Source of the DNA: Clostridia bacterium
GTDB taxonomy: Bacteria > Bacillota > Clostridia > Christensenellales > CAG-138
Direction: 5' to 3'
NCBI GenBank assembly: GCA_017545535.1
Contig: JAFWMS010000036.1
Location: 1-62,637, forward strand
DNA: 62,637 nt
Below the pieces are notes generated by a model. That model did not search any database, was not told the origin of the DNA, and was given only the letters and a program-made list of their open reading frames with translations. This document shows, one piece after another, positions 16,121 through 24,301 of this stretch; within the stretch, counting starts at the first letter, position 1; each line of letters opens with the position of its first letter. A program made the translations under genes and the position numbers.

Positions 16121-17458
16121 TTACACCCCCAGGAAGTTGCCGAAAGGCTTGTTGAAGATCATGGCGATCGTGCAGATCAGAAGGATGAACAGCATGGGCA
16201 CCAAAGCCTTTTTGACGAAGCCTTTGTAGTAGTTGCCCTTGTAGTCCAGCTCCAGCACCGCAGCACGGCCGACGACGGCGGTAGGCGGCAGACAGTCGCC
16301 CACGGGCCACATGACCGCCCAGCAGGATAGGGCGATGATCGGGTTGTAGCCCAGCATGTTGAACAGCATGATCAGCGGCACGCCGAACAGCGGCGCCACA
16401 GCGTACTGCAGCACGCCCTCGGTGACCGGCAAGATCAGCCACAGGCCGGCGAACAGCAGCCAGATGGGCAGGATGACCACGGCCAGGGACAGCAGGCCCC
16501 TTGCACCGGTCAGGGTCATGATCTGGTTCAGCACGCCGACCACCATCATGATGCCCACCAGTTCCTTCAGGTTGGTGACGGTGGTCATGGCGATGTCGAA
16601 GACGTTCACCTTCTTTGGGCTGCACAGGAGCGTCGTGAACGCGCACAGCATGAAGATCATGGGCAGACCGAAGGTGGGCCACCAGGCGGGGAACACCCGG
16701 GCGCCCAGGATCAAAACGATCATCACGATGAACGGGACAAAGGCCTTGAGCATGTTCCAGCCGGCAGGCGCTTCGGGCAGAGAGGTCAGCACCTGCTCCA
16801 CCGTCCCCTTCTTCTCTCCCCTTCCGGCGAGATAGAAGGTGGCGAAGATAGCGCCAACGCCGCTCAGGATGAGCAGCGGCATGGTGAAGCCCGTGTAGGG
16901 CATGTTCGCGCCGGCGGCCGCCATCATGGCCCACAGGTTGATGGGCGGGCAGGCGGCGGACATGGCCGCCAGGATGAAGATGAGGGCGACACGGCGATCC
17001 TCATCCACGCCCATGGCGGTGAGCACCGCGCCCACCAGGCCGCCAACGGTCAAGACCGTGGTCGCGCCGGAACCGGTGACGGCGCCGGGGACCATCATCA
17101 CCACCATGAGCAGAAGCAGACAGATGACCCGGTGGTCATAGAAGCGCTTCACGATGGTCCGAACCAGGTAGGACACGCCGCCGGTCTCCTTATACAGTGT
17201 CATGAAGAAGGTCGCCGTCAGGAAGGTCATGCAGACGTCGAAATAGGTGAAGGTGCCCTCCACCAGATGACGGATGATCTCCGTGAAGGGGAGCGCCGAA
17301 CGGGGGTCCTCCCCCATCGGCAGAATCACATGAGCCACAACAGCGCCCAGTGCGCCCAGCAATAAGCACAGCTCCGTGTTCAGACGAAGCTTTTTCGCGA
17401 CCGCGAAAACAACGGCGATCACGATGATTACCGCCAGGGAATGCGTTAACATAGTCAA
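16121..17458 (-). CDS. Ion-transporter-superfamily permease (DctM/CitMHS-like, C4-dicarboxylate-type)
   Basis: A 445-residue polytopic protein with about 11-12 hydrophobic segments and two pseudo-repeated halves typical of the IT superfamily: re-entrant-loop-like stretches VPGAVTGSGATTVLTVGG in the first half and WPVGDCLPPTAVVGRAAV in the second, plus PPINLWAMMAAAGAN. Family members exchange or import dicarboxylates or similar acids using Na+ or H+. The first in-frame start is TTG at 17458, about 10 bases behind AAAAGGGGG; ATG at 17452 is an alternative. The preceding gene encodes a lipoprotein that may bind its substrate, and a 57-aa membrane gene follows directly. Substrate unknown. Confidence 0.75.
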   Translation of the reverse strand: MTMLTHSLAVIIVIAVVFAVAKKLRLNTELCLLLGALGAVVAHVILPMGEDPRSALPFTEIIRHLVEGTFTYFDVCMTFLTATFFMTLYKETGGVSYLVRTIVKRFYDHRVICLLLLMVVMMVPGAVTGSGATTVLTVGGLVGAVLTAMGVDEDRRVALIFILAAMSAACPPINLWAMMAAAGANMPYTGFTMPLLILSGVGAIFATFYLAGRGEKKGTVEQVLTSLPEAPAGWNMLKAFVPFIVMIVLILGARVFPAWWPTFGLPMIFMLCAFTTLLCSPKKVNVFDIAMTTVTNLKELVGIMMVVGVLNQIMTLTGARGLLSLAVVILPIWLLFAGLWLILPVTEGVLQYAVAPLFGVPLIMLFNMLGYNPIIALSCWAVMWPVGDCLPPTAVVGRAAVLELDYKGNYYKGFVKKALVPMLFILLICTIAMIFNKPFGNFLGV

Positions 17459-17492
17459 AACGAATACACCCCCTTTTAGCTCATGCTGCCCG

Positions 17493-18245
17493 TCAACCCA
17501 GGATAGTGGTGATGGACTTGGCGTCCTTGACCTTGATCAGCGGGATGTTGTGTTCGGTGCAATAGTTGGTGAACAGCCCGTCGTTGTCGCTCTCCTCGAT
17601 GACCAGGACCACGTCAGCCACGGCCAGCATGGCGTCGATGGACGCCTGGTCAGCATAATCGGTGCGGCGGGCGGAGCCCTCAATATGGGCGCAGACAACG
17701 GTCATGCCGGCGTCCTTGGCGGCCTGGGCCAGCTTGGTGCAGCGGGCGATCTCATCATCCACGTCGGTACCGGCAGCGCCCATGCCCTTGCCGGAAGTGC
17801 CGGTGGTGATGACCAGGGTCTTGGCGTTGGGCGCAACCTCAAGGAGCTGCTCCGCGGTGAGCGCGTTCTCGTTCACCGCCTCGAGACCGACCGTGCCGGC
17901 CAGGGACTTGAACATGACGGCGCCGGGGCTTTGACCGCAGGTGGTGGAGACGAAGGGCCCATAGAGCTTGCCCTCCTCCTGTTCGGCAGGCGCAGCTTCC
18001 TCGGCTGCGGCGGGCGCTTCGGCTGCGGGGGCTTCCGCGGCAGGCGCTTCCGCAGCGGGGGCCTCGGCTGCGGGGGCTTCCGCGGCGGGCTCTTCGGTAG
18101 CGGGGGCGGGCGCTTCCGTGGCGGCGGGCGCCGGTTCCGCAGGCTTCTCCGCGGCGGGGGCCGCTGCTTCCTTGCTGCCGCAGGCGGCCAGGGACAGCAC
18201 CATTGCCAGCGTCAAAAGAATAACGATGAATTTCTTCATTTTCAT
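17493..18245 (-). CDS. DUF6305-like lipoprotein, putative substrate-binding partner of the permease
   Basis: A 250-residue lipoprotein: signal peptide with lipobox LSLAACG, then an unusually long low-complexity linker (residues about 26-90) built of AAEAPAAEAPA repeats, then a compact alpha/beta domain. That domain has STTCGQSPGAVMFKSLAG, TLVITTGTSGKGMGAAGTD, VVCAHIEGSARRTD and VLVIEESDNDGLFTNY, a pattern I remember as DUF6305 (not checked). Its Rossmann-like alternation suggests ligand binding rather than catalysis. The gene lies 34 bases before the permease and behind an internal terminator at 18266-18330, so it and the downstream genes may be expressed below the dipeptidase level. Confidence 0.65.
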   Translation of the reverse strand: MKMKKFIVILLTLAMVLSLAACGSKEAAAPAAEKPAEPAPAATEAPAPATEEPAAEAPAAEAPAAEAPAAEAPAAEAPAAAEEAAPAEQEEGKLYGPFVSTTCGQSPGAVMFKSLAGTVGLEAVNENALTAEQLLEVAPNAKTLVITTGTSGKGMGAAGTDVDDEIARCTKLAQAAKDAGMTVVCAHIEGSARRTDYADQASIDAMLAVADVVLVIEESDNDGLFTNYCTEHNIPLIKVKDAKSITTILG

Positions 18246-18265
18246 TTACTCCTGTTTCATTCTTG

Positions 18266-18330
18266 CGAAAAACGGCACCCGGTCATACAGCCCCACCCGG
18301 AGAGGAAGGGAGTATGCGCACCGGGTGCCG
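18266..18330 (-). terminator. Large stem-loop with U-tract between dipeptidase and lipoprotein genes
   Basis: On the minus strand CGGCACCCGGT and ACCGGGTGCCG form an 11-bp stem (18320-18330 with 18273-18283), strengthened inside by GCATAC/GTATG-type pairing, followed by TTTTT. It looks like an intrinsic terminator placed within the operon, which would make the upstream secreted dipeptidase the most abundant product, or an attenuation site. Confidence 0.7.
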
Positions 18331-18369
18331 CGCTCAGTCAATTATTGCCGATCCGGTCCGCAGGCCCGA

Positions 18370-20025
18370 TCAGTTGATGCCCAGGGCAGCCTTGTCCTCG
18401 AGGCTGGTGGCACCGAAGTTGACGGCCTCCAGATACTCGTGGTCATAGCCGCGGTTGGTGGAGGAGCCGTCCTCGTTGATGTGCATGCCGTCATAGTTGG
18501 TGCCGACGAGCTTCCAGGCAAAGGCCCACCAGCCCTCGTACACTTCGTCCATGCACTTGCAGGTGTACTCGGTCAGATACGCACGGGCGCCCTCGAGATC
18601 ACCGGCATTGTAGAGCTCCATGGCCTTCGTGTCGACTTCAGCCTGCTCCGCGAAGAACTTGTCCTCAAAGGCCGCCTTGGCTTCCAGAATCTGGGGATAC
18701 ATGGCATCCCACTGGAGCTGGGCGTAGTTGTTCACGAAGTTGAACGCCCACCAGGCACAGGTGGTATCGAAGGCCTTGCGGTTGCCGATGGCCCAGGGCT
18801 CGGGCACCTTGGTCACGCCGGCATAGATGGGCACGTACACGGTGGTGTCAGGGCAGTCAGCGCCGTACCAAAGGACGGAACCGATCTCGCCGGGCATATC
18901 GGGCCGAAGCTCTGCCACGAAGGCGTAGCTGCAGCGATACTGGGCGATCTCGCGCTCCCAATCTTCGGAAGCGGCGGATTCGGGCTTATCCTTGCCGACG
19001 GCATAGCGATGGGGGTTGTGGAACGCGCCGGCAGCGGCATCGGCGGTCAGATCATACTTGGTGCCTTCCAGATGGTCGGCGTAGATGCTCATGATCTTCT
19101 GCACGGTGACGGGCTCGTCGGGCTTGATGGCGAAATCATAATGATCCTGACGGCTCACCACGGGGAACTCCTGAGAGGGAGCCAGCAGGGAGAACGCACG
19201 CCACTCACGGCGGGAGGCATAGAACTCATACCCGTAGGGGGAGGGGTTGAAGATCTTGGTGTAGTCGAAGGGTTCACCCTCGGTGTACTTGCCGATGGAG
19301 GCAGGGTACTTGGTGATATCGGTGGACCACATGAAGTTGTCGGGATCGTTGAAGTCGATCACGCCGAGACGGGAGCGGTTCGCGCCCACGAAGGTGGCGT
19401 CATCGGGCACACGACGGGCAGCCCAGTGGGCACCGGGCGTGCCGGAATCCTTCTCCCAGAGGGGACCGGCGCCGCAGACGTCGAAGATCCAGATCTCGTC
19501 CTTGTCGGCAACCAGCAAGCACTCGCCGCCATCGCAATAGCCGTATTCCTCGGCCAGAGCGCCCATGACCTTAACGCACTCACGAGCGGTCGCCGCCCGC
19601 TGCAGACCCAGCTGCTCCAGGTTGGCGATGACGAACAGGCCGTTGCCGGAATAATAGGAGGTGTAGTCGCCGGACCAGGTGAACTCGCTGATAACGACGC
19701 CCTTTTCATTCATGAAGGGATAGCCCACGTTGAAGTAGGTGTAGGTTTCCTCGGCCTGGGGGATCTGGCCGCTGAGCTGGGGCTCGCTCTTGGTAGCCGT
19801 GCAGGGATCGTTGTAGATGTCAACCATCTCACCGGCCTCATGCTTGCCGCCTTCCACGATGACGATACGATGATCATACCAGCCGTCGCAGGTATGAGAA
19901 ACGATGGTGGAACCGTTGGCCGTTGCATCCTTGCCGCTTGCAGTGGTCGTGCAGGCCAGAGCAGCGCTCAGGGGCACAGACAGCACAAACACGAGGGCAA
20001 TGATCATACACAGTACTTTCTTCAT
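18370..20025 (-). CDS. Secreted C69-family dipeptidase
   Basis: Peptidase family C69 (U34) N-terminal-nucleophile hydrolase that cleaves dipeptides. The 551-residue protein has a signal peptide ending in SAALA directly before CTTTASGKDATANGSTI. The Cys that follows the cleavage site (about residue 25) is the family nucleophile and becomes the mature N terminus, so export itself would activate it. Further family segments are FNVGYPFMNEKGVVISEFTW and ARECVKVMGALAEEYGY. The start at 20025 is preceded by AAAAGGAGAAGG. It is the first gene of the operon and follows a promoter and a palindrome. Some family members have aminoacylase or bile-acid-like activities, so substrate is not certain. Confidence 0.85.
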   Translation of the reverse strand: MKKVLCMIIALVFVLSVPLSAALACTTTASGKDATANGSTIVSHTCDGWYDHRIVIVEGGKHEAGEMVDIYNDPCTATKSEPQLSGQIPQAEETYTYFNVGYPFMNEKGVVISEFTWSGDYTSYYSGNGLFVIANLEQLGLQRAATARECVKVMGALAEEYGYCDGGECLLVADKDEIWIFDVCGAGPLWEKDSGTPGAHWAARRVPDDATFVGANRSRLGVIDFNDPDNFMWSTDITKYPASIGKYTEGEPFDYTKIFNPSPYGYEFYASRREWRAFSLLAPSQEFPVVSRQDHYDFAIKPDEPVTVQKIMSIYADHLEGTKYDLTADAAAGAFHNPHRYAVGKDKPESAASEDWEREIAQYRCSYAFVAELRPDMPGEIGSVLWYGADCPDTTVYVPIYAGVTKVPEPWAIGNRKAFDTTCAWWAFNFVNNYAQLQWDAMYPQILEAKAAFEDKFFAEQAEVDTKAMELYNAGDLEGARAYLTEYTCKCMDEVYEGWWAFAWKLVGTNYDGMHINEDGSSTNRGYDHEYLEAVNFGATSLEDKAALGIN

Positions 20026-20129
20026 CCTTTTCCTTCTCCTTTTAATTATTTCTTGCGCTGCGTGAGTCGCCGGGAAACCGCCCCTTTCCCCCTTGGGACG
20101 GCGGCCGGTATATCACGCTCGCCATATCC

Positions 20130-20146
20130 GTCATATCAGATATGAC
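20130..20146 (-). promoter_or_regulatory. Perfect 17-bp palindrome, probable operator of the dipeptidase operon
   Basis: GTCATATC-T-GATATGAC lies about 6 to 22 bases downstream of the predicted transcript start, where a bound repressor would block elongation or initiation. A second, imperfect palindrome (ACAGGGGCCCTTGT, 20168-20181) fills the promoter spacer. The cognate regulator is not evident in the window. Confidence 0.65.
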
Positions 20147-20158
20147 ACGCTCACCTAC

Positions 20159-20186
20159 ATTTTACCACAAGGGCCCCTGTTGTCAA
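20159..20186 (-). promoter_or_regulatory. Promoter of the dipeptidase/transporter operon
   Basis: TTGACA (20181-20186), 16-bp spacer, TAAAAT (20159-20164). The leader to the dipeptidase ATG is about 125 bases and contains the palindrome. The rest of the 20026-20364 spacer holds this leader and the divergent pssA promoter. Confidence 0.8.
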
Positions 20187-20278
20187 TCCAAACCGAGAAA
20201 GAAAATATATCTTCTTTTCCCCCTTTTCCCCCAATTTTTGCGAAACCGGCGCTGCCGAAAGAAGATAAAATCAAATCA

Positions 20279-20307
20279 TTGAGTCAGGCGACAAGATATG
20301 ATATACT
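20279..20307 (+). promoter_or_regulatory. Promoter of pssA-psd
   Basis: TTGAGT (20279-20284), 17-bp spacer, TATACT (20302-20307), followed by a second AT-rich TATAAT at 20310-20315. Transcript start would be near 20314-20322, about 45 bases before pssA. Confidence 0.75.
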
Positions 20308-20364
20308 GTATAATTAAAGTCAGGCGGGGATGAAGCTGCCCCGGCCGACCGGGAGGTTTTTCCT

Positions 20365-20991
20365 ATGCTTGGCATCTACAATTACACGGTGATCCTCACC
20401 TATTTGGGGATGCTGTCGGGCTTCGCCGGCATCCTCTTCCTCCTCAACGGCAACGTCCGCGGGGCGTTGATCTGCCTGATGGTCTCTGGCGTCTGCGACA
20501 TGTTCGACGGGAAGGTAGCCTCCACCAAGAAGGACCGCACCCGCAGCGAAAAGCGGTTCGGCATCCAGATCGACTCTTTGAGCGATTTGATCTGCTTCGG
20601 CGTCCTGCCCGCCCTCATCGTCTATTCCGTGGGCCGGAGGACATGGCTTAGGGCCGCGGCCTGCGGGGCCTACGCGCTCTGCGCCCTCATCCGTCTGGCC
20701 TGGTTCAACGTGGACGAGGAGGCCCGCCAGGACTTCGACACGGGCCGGCGGAAGGTGTATCTGGGGCTGCCCGTGACCAGCGCGGCGTTGATCTTCCCCC
20801 TGCTGTCCCTGGTCTGCCATCTGTGCCGCTGGCCCTTCAGCGTCCTTTCCTTGTTCGTTTTGCTGCTGGCGGCGGCGGCCTTTTTGACCCCCTTCTCCAT
20901 ACGAAAGCCCTCTCTGTCCGTGCGAAGGAAACCCAAGCTCCGCGGGTCCCGGCGGTCGAGGCGGCGGAGGAAAAAAGATGCAAACGCCTGA
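20365..20991 (+). CDS. pssA: CDP-diacylglycerol--serine O-phosphatidyltransferase
   Basis: Membrane enzyme that makes phosphatidylserine from CDP-diacylglycerol and serine. The 208-residue protein has several membrane helices and the CDP-alcohol phosphotransferase motif: CDMFDGKVAS, a spacer, then FGIQIDSLSD, giving the metal-binding Asp residues (D-x2-D-G ... G-x3-D-x3-D). The usual Arg of DGxxAR is Ser here. The C-terminal tail is strongly basic (RRSRRRRKKD). The psd start lies 14 bases inside its 3' end, so the two steps to phosphatidylethanolamine are translationally coupled. Confidence 0.88.
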   Translation: MLGIYNYTVILTYLGMLSGFAGILFLLNGNVRGALICLMVSGVCDMFDGKVASTKKDRTRSEKRFGIQIDSLSDLICFGVLPALIVYSVGRRTWLRAAACGAYALCALIRLAWFNVDEEARQDFDTGRRKVYLGLPVTSAALIFPLLSLVCHLCRWPFSVLSLFVLLLAAAAFLTPFSIRKPSLSVRRKPKLRGSRRSRRRRKKDANA

Positions 20992-21820
20992 GAACGACGG
21001 CTCCGTCCGCTTTTTATATGGGACCGCCCTGGGCCGGGGCCTGCTGAAGATGGTGCAGGCGCTGCACCTGGACCGGGTGGCGGTCTGGTACCTTCGTTCC
21101 GGTCTTTCCAAGCCCTATATCGTCAAATTCGCCCGAAAGAACGGCATCCCCCTGTCGAAGGAGGCGCTGCAGGAGTTCCCCTCCTACCGGGACTTTTTCC
21201 TGCGGGAGCGGACGCCGCTGCCCATGGACGCTGCCCCGGACCACCTCATCAGCCCCTGCGACGGGTATCTCAGTGTCTTTCCCGTCAGCGCCCAAAGCAG
21301 CTTCGCCCTGAAAGGCTCCCAGTATCGGCTGCAGGATCTGCTGGAGGACGACGAGCTGGCGAAGCGGTATGAAGGCGGGCTCAGCCTGGTATTTCGCCTC
21401 TGCGCCTCGGACTATCATCACTATTGCTACATCGACGACGGCATCCAGGGCCCCAACCACTTCATCGAGGGGCAGCTCCACAGCGTGCAGCCCATCGCCT
21501 GCGAGCAGTACCCTATCTTCACCCTGAACCGGCGCAGCTGGTGTTTGCTGGATACGGCCCACTTCGGCCCCGTGGTCCAAACGGAGATCGGCGCCCTGAT
21601 CGTGGGCGGGATCGTCAATCTGAACACGGGCGGTCCCTTCTGCCGGGGTCAGGAAAAAGGATACTTCGATCTGGCCGGGTCCACCATCGTGCTCCTGATG
21701 GAGCCGGAACGGGTGGCGCTGCTGCCGGAGCTTATGGCCACCCTGGAGAGCGGCAAAGAGACACGGGTCCGGCAGGGCCAGTGGATCGGCAGCCGCCAGG
21801 AAGGGAAAGCTAAGCTCTGA
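20978..21820 (+). CDS. psd: Phosphatidylserine decarboxylase proenzyme
   Basis: Decarboxylates phosphatidylserine to phosphatidylethanolamine. The 280-residue proenzyme has SPCDGYL (charge-relay Asp), SDYHHYCYIDDG (His) and GYFDLAGSTIVLL, where the Ser of GST becomes the pyruvoyl group on self-cleavage, leaving a small alpha chain of about 45 residues. FxFMExRxR-like N-terminal features are replaced by SYRDFFLRE, as in the Clostridial-type PSD. It overlaps pssA by 14 bases. Confidence 0.9.
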   Translation: MQTPENDGSVRFLYGTALGRGLLKMVQALHLDRVAVWYLRSGLSKPYIVKFARKNGIPLSKEALQEFPSYRDFFLRERTPLPMDAAPDHLISPCDGYLSVFPVSAQSSFALKGSQYRLQDLLEDDELAKRYEGGLSLVFRLCASDYHHYCYIDDGIQGPNHFIEGQLHSVQPIACEQYPIFTLNRRSWCLLDTAHFGPVVQTEIGALIVGGIVNLNTGGPFCRGQEKGYFDLAGSTIVLLMEPERVALLPELMATLESGKETRVRQGQWIGSRQEGKAKL

Positions 21821-21860
21821 TCCTCTGCAGGAACGGGAAACCGTTCACAAAAAAGGTCTT

Positions 21861-22970
21861 ATGTGGTATGCGATCATCCTCATCGTGCTGGCCGTCACAC
21901 TGGCCGGCCTCCTATATCTTTCCTTTCGAGCCGCCCGGCTCCCCGTCGTGCGAAAGCTGACACGGGACCGTCGATGGCTGGCGCGGACGCTGTGTCTGCT
22001 GGGCTATGGGGTGCTGCTCGCCCTGCTGTGGCGCCTGTGGAACGGGATGAACGCCATCGTCTGCCTGCTCCACCTGGTCCTGTTCCAGGCGATAGCCGAT
22101 CTCGTTGGCCTGGTCCTCTCCAAGCTGCGCCGCAGACCTCGCGTCTATGGGCTCACATGGGCGGCCCTGTTTTTGTGCGTCCTGTATCTGGGGGCGGGGT
22201 GGCATGCCGACCATGCCGTGCGTCCCACCTTCTACACCCTGGAAACGGACAAGTTCCAGGGGGATCTTCGGATCGTTCAGATCGCCGACGCCCACGTGGG
22301 CACCACCTTCTCCGGGGACGGGCTCATGCGGTACGTGAACGAGATCAACGCCCTCGGGCCGGACGTGGTGGCCGTGACGGGGGACTTTGTGGACGACGAC
22401 ACCTCCCGGGAGGACATGCTTTCAGCCTGTCGTGCCCTGGGCGCGCTGGAGGCCCGGCACGGGGTGTTCTTCGTATACGGCAACCACGACAAAGGGTATT
22501 ACAGCGAAGGAGACAAGGGCTGGACCGACAGGGAGTTTCGGGAAAGCCTTCTGCAGAACGGCGTCGTCATGCTGGAGGATCAGGCATATCCCATAGGCGA
22601 CGATCTGTACATCGTGGGACGAAAGGACCGCTCCCAGGCCCAACGAGGCACCGGCCGGCAGACGGCGGCGGACCTTCTTTCCGCCTTGGATCGGGGCCGG
22701 TATATCCTGCTCCTCGACCATCAGCCCCATGATTTTGACGCCGAAGCGGAGGCGGGCGCGGACCTGGTTCTGTGCGGCCACACCCATGGCGGACAGTTCA
22801 TCCCCATCCGTCGAGTGGGGGTATGGATCGGGGAAAACTGCCGCACCTACGGCCACGAACGGCGGCTCCGTACGGATTTCATCGTTTCCTCCGGCATCAG
22901 CAACTGGGCGTTTCGTTTCAAGACCGGTTGCTTCTCCGAATACGTGATCGTGGATATCCATGGCAGATGA
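21861..22970 (+). CDS. Membrane-anchored metallophosphoesterase (YkuE-like)
   Basis: A 369-residue protein with about four hydrophobic segments in the first 115 residues and a calcineurin-type phosphoesterase domain after that. Metal ligands follow the family order: IADAHVG (D-x-H), VTGDFVDDD (GDxxD), YGNHDKGYY (GNHD), DHQPHDF and CGHTHGGQF (GHTHGGQ). Family relatives act on lipid or nucleotide phosphate substrates at the membrane; YkuE is a wall- or lipid-associated example. It begins 40 bases after psd and is probably cotranscribed, which would suit a lipid-phosphate role, but this is inference. Confidence 0.85.
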   Translation: MWYAIILIVLAVTLAGLLYLSFRAARLPVVRKLTRDRRWLARTLCLLGYGVLLALLWRLWNGMNAIVCLLHLVLFQAIADLVGLVLSKLRRRPRVYGLTWAALFLCVLYLGAGWHADHAVRPTFYTLETDKFQGDLRIVQIADAHVGTTFSGDGLMRYVNEINALGPDVVAVTGDFVDDDTSREDMLSACRALGALEARHGVFFVYGNHDKGYYSEGDKGWTDREFRESLLQNGVVMLEDQAYPIGDDLYIVGRKDRSQAQRGTGRQTAADLLSALDRGRYILLLDHQPHDFDAEAEAGADLVLCGHTHGGQFIPIRRVGVWIGENCRTYGHERRLRTDFIVSSGISNWAFRFKTGCFSEYVIVDIHGR

Positions 22971-22982
22971 GTGATAAAAAAC

Positions 22983-23007
22983 AAGGACCGCTGAAAAAGC
23001 GGTCCTT
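22983..23007. terminator. Bidirectional intrinsic terminator
   Basis: A perfect 10-bp stem AAGGACCGCT/AGCGGTCCTT around GAAAA. On the plus strand it is followed by TTGCTTT; on the minus strand by GTTTTTT. It serves the convergent phosphoesterase (plus) and beta-helix (minus) genes. Confidence 0.9.
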
Positions 23008-23027
23008 TTGCTTTGTCGTGAAAATCG

Positions 23028-24221
23028 TTACCAGCCGCCCCGTCCTCCGCGGCCGCCTTTGCCGCCTTGACCTCCGGGATCACCGCCCCAGCCGCCCATG
23101 CCGCCGCGGCCGCCCATCATCTGGTTGGGGATGTAGTCGATCTGCTGGCCGTTGGCGATGATGGTGCCGCCGTTGTACTGAGCGGAGCCGTCGTAATCGA
23201 AGGTGGAGTTGCCGGTGACGCGGATGGTGCCGCCGTTGACGACGATATCCCCGTTGGAATCCACCCCGTCCGTGTCCCCGGCGGCCATGGCGACGGTGAT
23301 GTCGCCGCCGTTGATCTCCACGGTGGCCCGGTAGGCGCCGGACTTCTGGGCGGCGTTGATGCCGTCGTCCTGGGCGTCGATGGAGATGGTGCCGCCGTTG
23401 AGCTGGATATAGGTGGCCTCGATGCCCTCGGAGGCGGTGATGGTCAGGGTGCCGCCGTCGATCTGGACGGCGGAGTTGGCGTGTATCGCGTCGTCCCCGG
23501 CCCGCAACGTCAGGGTGCCGCCGCCGATGTAGATGTAGCCCTTCTCATCGTCGTCGCCGTTCTCCGCATGGAGGGCGTCCATCCCGGCGGCAAGATCCAG
23601 CGCGCCGTCGGCCACCCGGATGGAATCCTTGGCCTCCATGGCCTTGGAGACGGCGGTGACAGCATAGGTCCCGCCGGTGACCTTGAGATCGTCCTTGCTC
23701 ACGATACCGTTCTTGGCGGAGTTGATGGTGAGCTTGGCTGTCCCGTTCAGCGTGAGGTCGCTCTTGGAGAAGATGACGCCGTCCGTCTTTGTGTCGCCGT
23801 CAGATGAGAAGGCGCCGGTCACGGAAAGGGCGCTGTCGCTGCTGGTGGTGACGAAGACCTTGTCGGCGGACTTCACGTAGATCGCCGGGAAGCTGCTGTT
23901 GGTGACGCTGACCCCGTCCAGCACCAGCTGGACCTTATCCTCCTTGCCCGCCTCCACGTACACGGTGACGTCAGCGGCGGTGCCGGAGAGCACGTAGACG
24001 CCGGCAGCTGTGATGCGCACGTCCTGTCCGTCGGCCAGAGTATAGGCGGTGGCGCCGGTGAGATCCGCGGTCTGTTGGAGGTCCCGACTGGAGAAGAGGT
24101 CGCCGTAGCTATAGAGGCCCTTGCCCGTGTCCGCCGTGGCCGCCGACGTGCCGACCATAGCCAGCAGGCATACGGCCAGGAGGGCAGACAGGATCTTGTA
24201 TATTTTTTTCTTCATAGGCAT
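23028..24221 (-). CDS. Secreted carbohydrate-binding beta-helix protein (Cthe_2159-like) with Gly-rich tail
   Basis: A 397-residue protein: signal peptide (LLAVCLLAMVGTSAATA), then a long right-handed-beta-helix-like region (residues about 60-355) with repeated G-G-T-L/I-x-I-x-A units and polar Asn/Asp ladders (GGTLTLRAGDDAIHANS; GGTLTITASEGIEATY; GGTISIDAQDDGINAAQ). This pattern matches the Cthe_2159 family, described as acidic-polysaccharide- or cellulose-binding. The C-terminal 30 residues are almost only Gly, Met, Trp and Arg (GGRGGMGGWGGDPGGQGG), a tail I associate with some family members. ATG 24221 follows AAAGGA by 6 bases. It is probably surface-attached to glycans; no catalytic role is evident. 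Confidence 0.75.
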   Translation of the reverse strand: MPMKKKIYKILSALLAVCLLAMVGTSAATADTGKGLYSYGDLFSSRDLQQTADLTGATAYTLADGQDVRITAAGVYVLSGTAADVTVYVEAGKEDKVQLVLDGVSVTNSSFPAIYVKSADKVFVTTSSDSALSVTGAFSSDGDTKTDGVIFSKSDLTLNGTAKLTINSAKNGIVSKDDLKVTGGTYAVTAVSKAMEAKDSIRVADGALDLAAGMDALHAENGDDDEKGYIYIGGGTLTLRAGDDAIHANSAVQIDGGTLTITASEGIEATYIQLNGGTISIDAQDDGINAAQKSGAYRATVEINGGDITVAMAAGDTDGVDSNGDIVVNGGTIRVTGNSTFDYDGSAQYNGGTIIANGQQIDYIPNQMMGGRGGMGGWGGDPGGQGGKGGRGGRGGW

Positions 24222-24301
24222 GTACTGTCCTTTCAGTTGGATGGCCCTATCCTACCCGGTCAACCTTAAATCAAGTCTAAAAGAGAAAAACTTTTTTCTT
24301 C

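Noticed and set aside
24222..24301. A possible AT-rich terminator (AGAAAAA/TTTTTCT) behind birA
   Set aside because: The stem is only A-T pairs with a 2-base loop, too weak to call.
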